Position numbers and translations under genes: made by a program. The notes beneath the pieces were generated by a model that had not been told where the DNA came from, made no database searches, and saw only the letters and a list, made by a program, of their open reading frames with translations. Below are positions 8,602 to 16,329 of a stretch of 64,000 nt of DNA, in pieces (positions within the stretch are counted from its first letter, which is position 1; the number at the start of each line of letters is the position of its first letter). Origin of the DNA: Candidatus Gemmiger stercorigallinarum (GTDB lineage: Bacteria; Bacillota; Clostridia; Oscillospirales; Ruminococcaceae). The stretch spans positions 1 through 64,000 of the forward strand of contig DWWX01000021.1 in assembly GCA_019119495.1 (NCBI GenBank), written 5' to 3'.

Positions 8602-10608
8602 ATGAAACAAGATAACCGACAAATCATAAAGGGGCTGCCGCGCCGCATCGCGCTGATGTGCCTGGACTGCGGGCTGATCGTGCTGTCCTACCTGATCGCC
8701 ATCATGCTGCGGTTTGACGCCGAGAACGCCTACATGCGCCCCGGCGTCATCGAGACGATGCTGCCCTGGCTGCCCTATATCCTGCTGATCTATATGATCG
8801 TGTTCTGGTTCGGCGGCCTGTACGAGATCCTGTGGGAATACGCCGGCGTGCGGGACCTGGCCCAGCTGACGCTGCTGGCCGGGCTTGCCACCGGCATCGT
8901 CATGCTGATCGACCTGATGCTGGAGGGCGTCTTGTACCGCACCGTGCTGGTGCTGGGCGCGGTGTTCATTGTGGCGCTGGTGGGCGGCGTGCGCTTTTTG
9001 TGGCGCGGGGTGCGCAGCCTGGCCGCCCAGGCCCGCAGCAGCAAAAAGGACCGCCGCCGCAAGGGCGAGCGCGCCGCCCCGCTTTTGATCGTGGGCGCGG
9101 GCAATGCCGGCGCCTGGGCGGTCAACCTGTGCAAAAACAAAAACCGCAGTTTCGGCGACCCGGTCTGCATCGTGGACGACGACCTGACCAAAAAGAACCT
9201 GCGGGTGCAGGGCGTGCCGGTGCGGGGCACTATCTCGGACATCCCGGAGCTGGTGCGCAAGTACCACATCGTCGAGATCGTCATCGCCATCACCAGCCTG
9301 AAGGGCGAGCGCCTGCGGGAAGTCATCAACCTGTGCAATTCCACCCACTGCCGGGTGCGGATGCTGTCCGACCCGCAGGCGGTGGACGAGAACGGCAACC
9401 CCGCCGCGGCCCCCGGCTTCGGCCTGCGGGAGCTGAACACCGCCGACTTCCTTTCCCGCGACGAGGTCCAGCTGAACAACGCCCAGATCTCGGAGTACCT
9501 GCACGACAAGGTGGTGCTGGTCACCGGCGGCGGCGGGTCCATCGGCAGCGAGCTGTGCCGCCAGATCATCCGCTACCGCCCCAAACAGCTGCTGATCTTT
9601 GATATTTACGAAAACTGCGCCTACGAGCTGGAGATGGAGCTGCGCAACAAGTACGGCAGCAAGGTGCCGGTGGTCACGCTGATCGGCTCCATCCGGGACA
9701 AGCAGCGGCTGGACGAGGTGTTCGAGATCTACCGCCCGTCGGTGGTGTTCCACGCCGCCGCCCACAAGCACGTGCCGCTGATGGAGGTCAGCCCGGCCGA
9801 GGCGGTCAAGAACAACGTGTTCGGCACCAAAAACCTGCTGACCTCCGCCGCCGAGCACGGTGTCGAGCGGTTTGTGCAGCTTTCCACCGACAAGGCGGTC
9901 AACCCCACCAACGTCATGGGCTGCACCAAGCGCATCTGCGAGATGCTGATCCAGACCTTTGCCCAGAACACCACCATGAAGTGCATGGCGGTGCGGTTCG
10001 GCAACGTGCTGGGCAGCCACGGCAGCGTCATCCCGCTGTTTGAGGAGCAGATCAAGCAGGGCGGGCCCGTCACCATCACCCACCCGGAGATCGTGCGCTA
10101 CTTTATGACCATCACCGAGGCCGCCCAGCTGGTGCTGCAGGCCGGCGCGCTGGCCAAAAGCGGCAGCATCTACGTGCTGGACATGGGCGAGCCGGTCAGG
10201 ATCATGGACCTGGCCACCCGTCTGATCCGCTTTTACGGCTACGAGCCGGGCGTGAACATGGACATCAAGGTGACCGGCCTGCGCCCCGGCGAAAAGCTGT
10301 ACGAGGAGCTGATGATGGACGCCGAGCAGGACAAGATGGGCAAGACCGCCCACGACAAGATCTTTGTGGCGCCGCCCATGCAGATCGATCTGCCCAGCTT
10401 CTACGCCCAGCTGCAGGAGCTGCAGGAACACCTGGAAAACAAGGACGACGCCATTGTGGAGCAGCTGCAAAAGATGGTCAGCAGCTACCACCCCAACCGC
10501 CATGTCAACGAGGACCACACCGTCAGCGCCAAAAGCGGCAACACCGGCCTGCTGGACAAGGCCGAGGTCGCCCGCGCCCTGAACGACGCCCAAAAGCCCA
10601 CAGCCTGA
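8602..10608 (+). CDS. CapD/WbpM-like nucleoside-diphosphate-sugar 4,6-dehydratase (membrane)
   Basis: A 668-residue protein with four N-terminal membrane segments (about residues 14-130), a CoA-binding-like/Rossmann region (about 150-270), and a C-terminal extended SDR domain. The SDR nucleotide site is TGGGGSIGSELC. The active site STDKAVNPTNVMGCTKR has Met in place of the usual Tyr before Lys, as in the long WbpM/PglF/CapD family that converts UDP-GlcNAc to the 4-keto-6-deoxy sugar. The start ATG lies 18 bases after a GGGAGATGG stretch. Just downstream is a sugar-1-phosphate transferase, so the pair probably makes a deoxy-amino sugar and loads it on undecaprenyl phosphate. Confidence 0.9.
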   Translation: MKQDNRQIIKGLPRRIALMCLDCGLIVLSYLIAIMLRFDAENAYMRPGVIETMLPWLPYILLIYMIVFWFGGLYEILWEYAGVRDLAQLTLLAGLATGIVMLIDLMLEGVLYRTVLVLGAVFIVALVGGVRFLWRGVRSLAAQARSSKKDRRRKGERAAPLLIVGAGNAGAWAVNLCKNKNRSFGDPVCIVDDDLTKKNLRVQGVPVRGTISDIPELVRKYHIVEIVIAITSLKGERLREVINLCNSTHCRVRMLSDPQAVDENGNPAAAPGFGLRELNTADFLSRDEVQLNNAQISEYLHDKVVLVTGGGGSIGSELCRQIIRYRPKQLLIFDIYENCAYELEMELRNKYGSKVPVVTLIGSIRDKQRLDEVFEIYRPSVVFHAAAHKHVPLMEVSPAEAVKNNVFGTKNLLTSAAEHGVERFVQLSTDKAVNPTNVMGCTKRICEMLIQTFAQNTTMKCMAVRFGNVLGSHGSVIPLFEEQIKQGGPVTITHPEIVRYFMTITEAAQLVLQAGALAKSGSIYVLDMGEPVRIMDLATRLIRFYGYEPGVNMDIKVTGLRPGEKLYEELMMDAEQDKMGKTAHDKIFVAPPMQIDLPSFYAQLQELQEHLENKDDAIVEQLQKMVSSYHPNRHVNEDHTVSAKSGNTGLLDKAEVARALNDAQKPTA

Positions 10609-10631
10609 CCCCGCAAAGCAAGGAGGGAACC

Positions 10632-11267
10632 GTGTTGTACCAAACCTATGTCAAGCGCGCGCTGGATTTTATCCTTTCGCTGCTGGCGGTCATTGTGCTG
10701 GCCATCCCCATGGGGATCATTGCGCTGTGGATCAAGCTGGACAGCCCCGGCCCGGTGCTGTTCCGCCAGCGCCGCGTGGGGCGCGACCGCACCCATTTCA
10801 ACATCCTGAAATTCCGCACCATGCGGGGCGACACCCCCCATGACGTGCCCACCCATCTTTTGAAAAACCCCGACTCCTACATTACCAAAAGCGGCGCGTT
10901 CCTGCGCAAGACCAGCTTGGACGAGCTGCCCCAGATCTACAACATCCTGGCCGGGCAGATGAGCATCGTCGGCCCGCGGCCGGCGCTGTACAACCAGTAC
11001 GACCTGATCGAGGCGCGGGAAAAGGTCCACGCCAACGACGTGCGCCCCGGCCTGACCGGCCTGGCCCAGGTCAACGGCCGGGACGAGCTGCCCATCGACG
11101 TCAAGGCCCGCTACGACGGCGAGTACGCCGCCCATGTGACCTTTGGCATGGATGTGTCCATCTTTTTCCGCACCATCGGCTATGTGTTCCAGCGCCGCGG
11201 CGTCGTCGAGGGCGGCACTGGCGCCATGCAGGACCGGCAGGACGGCCGGGACGGCACCGGCCGTTGA
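10632..11267 (+). CDS. Undecaprenyl-phosphate sugar phosphotransferase (bacterial sugar transferase family)
   Basis: A 211-residue membrane-associated initiating transferase (PF02397) that moves a sugar-1-phosphate from UDP-sugar to undecaprenyl phosphate. A hydrophobic segment at about 12-35 precedes LDSPGPVLFRQRRVG, then ILKFRTM, TSLDELPQIYNILAGQMS, VGPRP and RPGLTGLAQVNGRD, the full family signature including the catalytic DE pair. It is of the small PglC-like catalytic size, without the WcaJ N-terminal domain. The start is GTG with AGGAGGG just upstream, 24 bases after the dehydratase. The last 20 residues are low-complexity (Asp/Gly/Arg) and not part of the family. Confidence 0.93.
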   Translation: MLYQTYVKRALDFILSLLAVIVLAIPMGIIALWIKLDSPGPVLFRQRRVGRDRTHFNILKFRTMRGDTPHDVPTHLLKNPDSYITKSGAFLRKTSLDELPQIYNILAGQMSIVGPRPALYNQYDLIEAREKVHANDVRPGLTGLAQVNGRDELPIDVKARYDGEYAAHVTFGMDVSIFFRTIGYVFQRRGVVEGGTGAMQDRQDGRDGTGR

Positions 11268-11282
11268 CCCTGTGTGCGGCAG

Positions 11283-11312
11283 GCAGCCCGGCAGCCGGGC
11301 TGCTGTTTTTTT
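11283..11312 (+). terminator. Intrinsic terminator of the glycan-initiation operon
   Basis: A perfect 9-bp GC stem with a CAG loop, then a T-rich tail of nine bases with one G. It ends the two-gene unit. Confidence 0.88.
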
Positions 11313-11490
11313 GCGCCGGTGCGGGCGGGTCCCGTTTTTGGGCCCGCATCCCCTGCGGGGCCGCAGCCGGCCGCCATTGCATGGGCAAAATGACGGACAG
11401 GCTTCCGGCCGGTTTGTTCCGTCGAACTGCCAGCAAAAACAAAAGTTAAAATTTTGACCAAGAAAGCGCAAAAAAAATCGGTCAAATATG

Positions 11491-11519
11491 TTGCAAAACA
11501 CAACTGGATTGTGTAAAAT
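11491..11519 (+). promoter_or_regulatory. Promoter with internal operator, CdaR-like regulator gene
   Basis: TTGCAA-17-TAAAAT. The spacer holds an inverted repeat ACACAA-n5-TTGTGT (11498-11514) that reaches the -10, so a bound protein would block polymerase. The rest of the 11313-11670 gap is AT-rich with no other gene seen. Confidence 0.7.
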
Positions 11520-11670
11520 ATACATCAGAGAGTTTGGTATTTGGTAAATTTCACAACTGTTCAAGCCACCGGGTGATGGGCAAAACTGCACAACGCCCCG
11601 TGCGGCTGCGCTGGCACGCAGCCCGGCTGTACAAACTGCCAGCATATGGTTCAGGTAAGGGGAGACTGTT

Positions 11671-12756
11671 ATGGCAAACAGGGTGTTCCAGAACGTGGTA
11701 TACCAGATGAAGGACGCGGTGGACCGGGTCGTCGGCGTGGCGGACGAGACCGGGGCGGTCATCGCCTGCTCGGAACTGGGCCAGATCGGCGAGGTGCGCG
11801 AGGGCTTTGCCGCCCAGCGGCTGACCTCCGGCGACGCCTTTGTGCGCGACGGCTACGCCTACCACCAGTTCTCCGGTTCCAAGCACAACGACTACGCTGT
11901 CTTTGTGGAAGGCTCCGACCAGGTGGCAGAGCAGTTTGCCTCCATGCTGGCCATCAGCCTGCAAAGCATCAAGCAGTACCACGACGAAAAGTTTGACAAG
12001 ACCAACTTTATCAAAAATGTCGTGCTGGACAATATCCTGCCCGGCGATATCTACGCCAAGGCGCGGGAGCTGCATTTTGTCTCGGACGTGCAGCGGGTGG
12101 TGCTGCTGATCCGTGTTACCAGCTCCAACGATATCTCGGCCTACGACGTGGTCAGCAGCCTGTTCCCGGACAAGCAGAAGGACTTTGTCTTTAACATCAG
12201 CGAGACCGACACCGTGCTGGTCAAGGAGATCAAGCCGGACAACAGCACCCGCGATATGGAAAAGCTGGCCGCCTCCATTGTGGACACCCTTTCGGGCGAG
12301 CACTACATCAAGGCGGTGGTGGGCATCGGCACCCCCATCAACAACATCAAGGACCTGGCCGCCAGCTTCAAGGAAGCGCAGATCGCCATGGAAGTGGGCA
12401 AGGTGTTCGACACCGAGCGCCAGGTCATCTCCTACGACCACCTGGGCATCGCCCGGCTGATCTACCAGCTGCCCACCACCCTGTGCGAGGCCTTCCTGCG
12501 CGAGGTGTTCAAGCAGGACAGCATCGACTCGCTGGACTCCGAGACGCTGTTCACCATCCAGCGGTTCTTCGAGAACAACCTGAACGTGTCCGAGACCAGC
12601 CGCGGCCTGTTTGTCCACCGCAACACGCTGGTCTACCGGCTGGAGAAAATCAAAAAGCTCACCGGCCTGGATCTGCGCAAGTTCGACGACGCCATCGTCT
12701 TTAAGGTGGCGCTGATGGTCAAAAAGTACCTGTCCGCCAACCCGGCCAAGTACTGA
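11671..12756 (+). CDS. CdaR/PucR-type transcriptional regulator
   Basis: A 361-residue regulator. The first 130 residues resemble the diacid-recognition domain of CdaR (VDRVVGVADETGAVIACS matches the start of that domain), the middle matches the GGDEF-like segment of this family, and the C-terminal 60 residues form the PucR-type HTH with VSETSRGLFVHRNTLVYRL. CdaR of E. coli senses glycerate or glucarate; no such genes are near, so the ligand is unknown. It is a single gene between two terminators with its own promoter and operator-like repeat, consistent with autoregulation. Start ATG preceded by AAGGGGAG. Confidence 0.8.
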   Translation: MANRVFQNVVYQMKDAVDRVVGVADETGAVIACSELGQIGEVREGFAAQRLTSGDAFVRDGYAYHQFSGSKHNDYAVFVEGSDQVAEQFASMLAISLQSIKQYHDEKFDKTNFIKNVVLDNILPGDIYAKARELHFVSDVQRVVLLIRVTSSNDISAYDVVSSLFPDKQKDFVFNISETDTVLVKEIKPDNSTRDMEKLAASIVDTLSGEHYIKAVVGIGTPINNIKDLAASFKEAQIAMEVGKVFDTERQVISYDHLGIARLIYQLPTTLCEAFLREVFKQDSIDSLDSETLFTIQRFFENNLNVSETSRGLFVHRNTLVYRLEKIKKLTGLDLRKFDDAIVFKVALMVKKYLSANPAKY

Positions 12757-12795
12757 CCGCCGCGCCCGCGGCGGGCGGCAAAAAATACGCTCCGA

Positions 12796-12837
12796 CGGCG
12801 CCTTTCGGTGCAATGCACCGGCGGGCGCCGCCTTTTT
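12796..12837 (+). terminator. Terminator after the CdaR-like gene
   Basis: Outer 7-bp GC stem (12796-12802 with 12824-12830) enclosing a second small stem, followed by five T residues. Confidence 0.7.
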
Positions 12838-13170
12838 GCGCCCCGGCGGGGCAGGGGCGTGCCGTGCCGGCTCAAAAAATTTACAAACTTTCCACATTCC
12901 CGGCGGGAGAGGCGGCGCACAAAAATTTACGCGTACATATGGTAAAAATTGGCGCTTTTGCCGCGGAGGGCCATCTTGACGCAGGGTTGCCGGGCATGGT
13001 AAGCTAGAATATGTATAGCGGCGGGCGGCGTCCCCCTGTAACATTTCTGCACAAAACCCGTTGCTGAAATATAGATCGGGGCGCTTTGCGGGCAGGGCCC
13101 GCGGCTGCCGGCGGAAAGCGCCGGGCGGCGCGCACCGGGGAATGTCGACGGGTGTAACAGGAGTTCAAAC
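12838..13170 (+). other. Upstream region of ftsE
   Basis: It holds no gene I can support. A TAGAAT at 13005-13010 could be a -10 but has no -35 at proper distance; TTGACG lies 23 bases upstream. The 5' region is AT-rich with short A-runs, while 13020-13140 is GC-rich. The promoter of ftsEX is probably here but cannot be fixed by eye. Confidence 0.35.
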
Positions 13171-13911
13171 ATGATCGACTTTGTACATGTAACAAAGGTA
13201 TATGAAACGCAGAACGACGAGAACGTCGCGCTGGAGGACATCAACCTCCACATCGACGACGGCGAGTTCGTTTTTGTGCTGGGCCATTCCGGCGCCGGCA
13301 AATCCACCTTCCTCAAGCTGATCCTGCTGGAGGAAAAATGCACCGAGGGTTCGGTCGTCATCAACGGCCAGGACATCGGCAAGCTCAAGCGCCGCAAGGT
13401 GCCCTATATGCGCCGCCAGATGGGCGTGGTGTTCCAGGACTTCCGCCTGATCCCCACCATGACCGCCTACGAGAACGTGGCCTTTGCCATGCGCGTTACC
13501 AACATCTCTACCCGCAACATCAAAAAGCGGGTGCCCTACGTGCTGGGCCTGGTGGGCCTGGGCGACAAGATGGACCGCCTGCCGGACGAGCTTTCCGGCG
13601 GCGAGCAGCAGCGCGTGGCGCTGGCCCGCGCGCTGGCCCACAGCCCCAAGCTGATCATCGCCGACGAGCCCACCGGCAACATCGACCCGGAGATGAGCTT
13701 TGAGATGATGGAGCTGCTGTCCGCCATCAACAGCGTGGGCATCACCGTTGTCGTCGTCACCCATGAGCACGAGCTGGTCCACCGCTTCAACAAGCGGGTG
13801 GTCACCCTGTCCCACGGGCACATCGCGTCGGACACCGCCCACCCCGAAGTGGCCGAGCAGTTCATCGCCGCCGGCGGCGTGCTGCCCCGCGACGTGGACT
13901 ACGCGCACTGA
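13171..13911 (+). CDS. ftsE: Cell division ATP-binding protein FtsE
   Basis: A 246-residue cytoplasmic ABC ATPase that works with FtsX to activate peptidoglycan hydrolases at division or elongation sites. Walker A GHSGAGKST, Q-loop in VFQDFRLIPTM (diagnostic for FtsE), signature LSGGEQQRVALARAL, Walker B LIIADEPTGNID. The start ATG follows AGGAG. About 20 residues longer than the common FtsE length at the C-terminus. It is followed at 22 bases by ftsX and then an EnvC-like hydrolase, so the module is complete. Confidence 0.97.
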   Translation: MIDFVHVTKVYETQNDENVALEDINLHIDDGEFVFVLGHSGAGKSTFLKLILLEEKCTEGSVVINGQDIGKLKRRKVPYMRRQMGVVFQDFRLIPTMTAYENVAFAMRVTNISTRNIKKRVPYVLGLVGLGDKMDRLPDELSGGEQQRVALARALAHSPKLIIADEPTGNIDPEMSFEMMELLSAINSVGITVVVVTHEHELVHRFNKRVVTLSHGHIASDTAHPEVAEQFIAAGGVLPRDVDYAH

Positions 13912-13933
13912 GCAAGGGAGGGACAGGACTGTT

Positions 13934-14839
13934 ATGCGTTTTTCCAGTTTTACTTATCTTGTCCGCCAGGGCCTGCACAATATGCGGGCCAACCGGCTGA
14001 TGACCTTTGCCTCCATGGGCGTTTTGACCGTCTGCATGATCCTGATCGGCGTGGCCTACCTGCTGGGCGCCAATGTGGACGCTATTGTGGAGTACATCGG
14101 CGAGCAGAACGAGACCATCGTCTACCTGCAGGACGGCCTGACGGACGAGCAGATCGCCAACGCCGACGCGGCCATCCGCGCCACGCCGGGCGTTATCTCG
14201 GTCACTTACGTCTCGCCGGAGGACGTGCTGGCCAATTACAGCTCGATGCTGGACGAATATGCCAACATGTACGAGGCCTTTGCCAACGACAACCCCTTCT
14301 CGGCCAACTACCGCGTGGTCATTGACGATATCTCCCGCCTGCAGGAGGTCTCGAGCCAGCTCAGCCAGATCGAGGGCGTGGACGAGGTCAGCGCCCCGCT
14401 GGAGCTGTCCCGCACCTTCACCTCCATCCAGCGGGTCATCAATTACGCCAGCTACGGTCTGGTGGCGGTGCTGGCCATCGTCAGCATCGTGGTCATCAAC
14501 AATACCATCCGCATCACGGTGTTTGCCCGCCGCAAGGAGATCGCCATCATGAAGCTGGTGGGCGCCACCAACGGCTTTATCCGCTTCCCCTTCTTTGTGG
14601 AGGGCACCACCTCCGGCCTGATCTCGGCGGCCATCTCGTCGGGTATCGTCTGCGGCGCCTACTATGCGCTGTGCCGCTGGTATACCGAAAATCCCTCCAC
14701 CTTCTCGCAGATGTTCGGCGGCCAGCTGGTGCCGCTGTCGTCGGTGTGGTACTATATCGTCATCGGTTTTGTGCTGCTGGGCTTTGTGCTGTGCGGCATC
14801 GGCACCGCCACCAGCATCCGCAAACACCTGAACGTCTGA
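13934..14839 (+). CDS. ftsX: Cell division protein FtsX
   Basis: A 301-residue permease-like partner of FtsE. N-terminal membrane segment at about 22-45, an outer domain of about 130 residues with the FtsX_ECD pattern (NETIVYLQDGLTDEQI and the VISVTYVSPEDVL beta strands), then three C-terminal segments from about 175 on, including NNTIRITVFARRKEIAIMKLVGA, read here as the cytoplasmic coupling helix region. It transmits ATP hydrolysis to an extracellular hydrolase; the next gene is the obvious partner. The start chosen is the ATG at 13934; the frame upstream of it overlaps ftsE and lacks FtsX character. Confidence 0.96.
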   Translation: MRFSSFTYLVRQGLHNMRANRLMTFASMGVLTVCMILIGVAYLLGANVDAIVEYIGEQNETIVYLQDGLTDEQIANADAAIRATPGVISVTYVSPEDVLANYSSMLDEYANMYEAFANDNPFSANYRVVIDDISRLQEVSSQLSQIEGVDEVSAPLELSRTFTSIQRVINYASYGLVAVLAIVSIVVINNTIRITVFARRKEIAIMKLVGATNGFIRFPFFVEGTTSGLISAAISSGIVCGAYYALCRWYTENPSTFSQMFGGQLVPLSSVWYYIVIGFVLLGFVLCGIGTATSIRKHLNV

Positions 14840-14920
14840 CCGCAGGGGGCGCAAAAGGCCCCGGGAAGTCAAAACCGGCCGGCCGCCCCGCGGGGCGCCG
14901 GGCAGAGGAGGGAAACAGCC

Positions 14921-16144
14921 GTGCATTGTAAAGCAGACAAAGCCCAAAAAGGGATCGCGCTTTTGCTCAGCCTGGTCATGGCGGCGGTGCTGGCCGTATC
15001 GGCGGCCATGCCGGCGCAGGCCGACGATGTGGACGAACTGCGCCAGCAGAAGGAGCAGCTCCAGCAGCAGCTGGACGCCATCAACCAGCAGATCGAGGAC
15101 AACCAGGCCGGCCTGGCCGACGCCGAGGAACAGCGCGACCTGCTGCAGCAGCAGCGCCAGGTCATCCAGCAGCAGATCTCGGTCATCCAGAGCCAGCTCA
15201 GCGATGTGAACAACCAGATCACCGCCAAGCAGGCCGAAGTGGACGCCAAGCAGGTGGAGATCAACGAAAAGCAGGCCGACATCGACCAGCGTTGGAGCGA
15301 TTTCAAGCTGCGCATGAAGGCGATGCAACGCCTGAACGACGGCGGCTCCATCGCGCTGCTCAGCTCGGCCACCAACCTGTATGAGCTGCTCAGCTTCCAG
15401 CAGACGCTGGAGGATATCTACTCCAAGGACGACCAGGTCCTGGCGGAGCTGGACGCCCAGTATGACGAGCTGAACACCCAGAAGCAGGAGCTGGAGACCC
15501 AGATGGCCGACCTGGAGGCCAACCTGGCCACCCTGCAGGACCTGGGCAGCCAGCTGGACAGCAAGCAGAACGAGCTGCAGACTAACCTGACGCAGACCGA
15601 GGCCCAGATCTCGGAGGCCGAGGCCCTGGCCGAGAACCTGACTGCCGAGCAGCAGGAGATCGAGCGGCAGTTCAACGAGGCGGCCGACGCCCTGGACGCC
15701 GCCCTGCGGGAATCGCTGCAGCAGTATGATAACGCCGCGCAGATCCACTGCTCGCTGAACTTTATCAACCCGCTGAACAGCTACAAGTACATTTCCTGCT
15801 ACTTTGGCGACGGCGGCCACGGCGGCACCGACTTTGCGGCCCCCGGCGGCACCGAGATCCACGCCATGGCCGACGGCATCGTCACCAACGCCACCTACCA
15901 TTACAGCTACGGCTATTACGTCATGATCACCCACGGCACCGCCGACGACGGCAACACCTACGCCACGCTGTACGCCCACATGAACTCGGCCCCGCTGGTC
16001 AGCGCCGGCCAGGCCGTCACCCAGGGGCAGACCATCGGCTACGTGGGCACCACCGGCTATTCCACCGGCAACCACCTGCATCTGGAAATGCGCATCAACG
16101 GCGTGCGCACCAGCGTGCTGCCTTATATCTCGTACCATGCCTAA
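14921..16144 (+). CDS. EnvC/PcsB-like murein hydrolase: coiled coil plus active M23 domain
   Basis: A 407-residue secreted protein. A signal peptide covers about 1-38 (hydrophobic LLLSLVMAAVLAVSAAM, cleavage near AQA-D). A long Gln/Glu-rich coiled coil covers about 40-265, the part that binds FtsX in EnvC, PcsB and CwlO. The M23/LytM domain covers about 280-405 and keeps all four metal and catalytic ligands: His300 and Asp304 (GHGGTD), His353 (LYAHM), and His385/His387 (NHLHLE). It is therefore probably an endopeptidase itself rather than only an activator. GTG start, with GAGGAGGGAA upstream. It sits directly after ftsEX. Confidence 0.93.
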   Translation: MHCKADKAQKGIALLLSLVMAAVLAVSAAMPAQADDVDELRQQKEQLQQQLDAINQQIEDNQAGLADAEEQRDLLQQQRQVIQQQISVIQSQLSDVNNQITAKQAEVDAKQVEINEKQADIDQRWSDFKLRMKAMQRLNDGGSIALLSSATNLYELLSFQQTLEDIYSKDDQVLAELDAQYDELNTQKQELETQMADLEANLATLQDLGSQLDSKQNELQTNLTQTEAQISEAEALAENLTAEQQEIERQFNEAADALDAALRESLQQYDNAAQIHCSLNFINPLNSYKYISCYFGDGGHGGTDFAAPGGTEIHAMADGIVTNATYHYSYGYYVMITHGTADDGNTYATLYAHMNSAPLVSAGQAVTQGQTIGYVGTTGYSTGNHLHLEMRINGVRTSVLPYISYHA

Positions 16145-16181
16145 GGCCGCACCCCGGCCCGGACAATAAGGGGGACTACCC

Positions 16182-16283
16182 ATGAAGCATAAACTTTCTG
16201 TGCGCATTGCCTGCCTGTGCATCGCCGCGCTGCTGTGCGTGACGCTGTTCGGCTCTGCCATCGCCTCGGCGGCGATGCTGTAA
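16182..16283 (+). CDS. Small hydrophobic peptide, 33 residues
   Basis: An ATG nine bases after a GGGGGAC ribosome site opens a 33-codon frame ending in TAA. The peptide has a basic start (MKHKLSVRIA), a hydrophobic core (CLCIAALLCVTLFGSAIA) and an AxA-like end, so it looks like a signal peptide or a single-pass small membrane protein. It lies between the hydrolase gene and the S41-family gene, each gap under 50 bases, so it would be co-transcribed. It may be a real small division or envelope peptide, or a remnant of a longer secreted protein. Unknown function. Confidence 0.5.
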   Translation: MKHKLSVRIACLCIAALLCVTLFGSAIASAAML

Positions 16284-16329
16284 CGCCTGCCGGCAAGGCC
16301 GGCGCAGAAAAAGGAGAGAACGACCCCAC

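Noticed and set aside
14921-16144. Coiled-coil repeats as a novel tandem-repeat protein
   Set aside because: The Gln/Glu-rich stretch is the ordinary coiled coil of EnvC/PcsB-type hydrolases.
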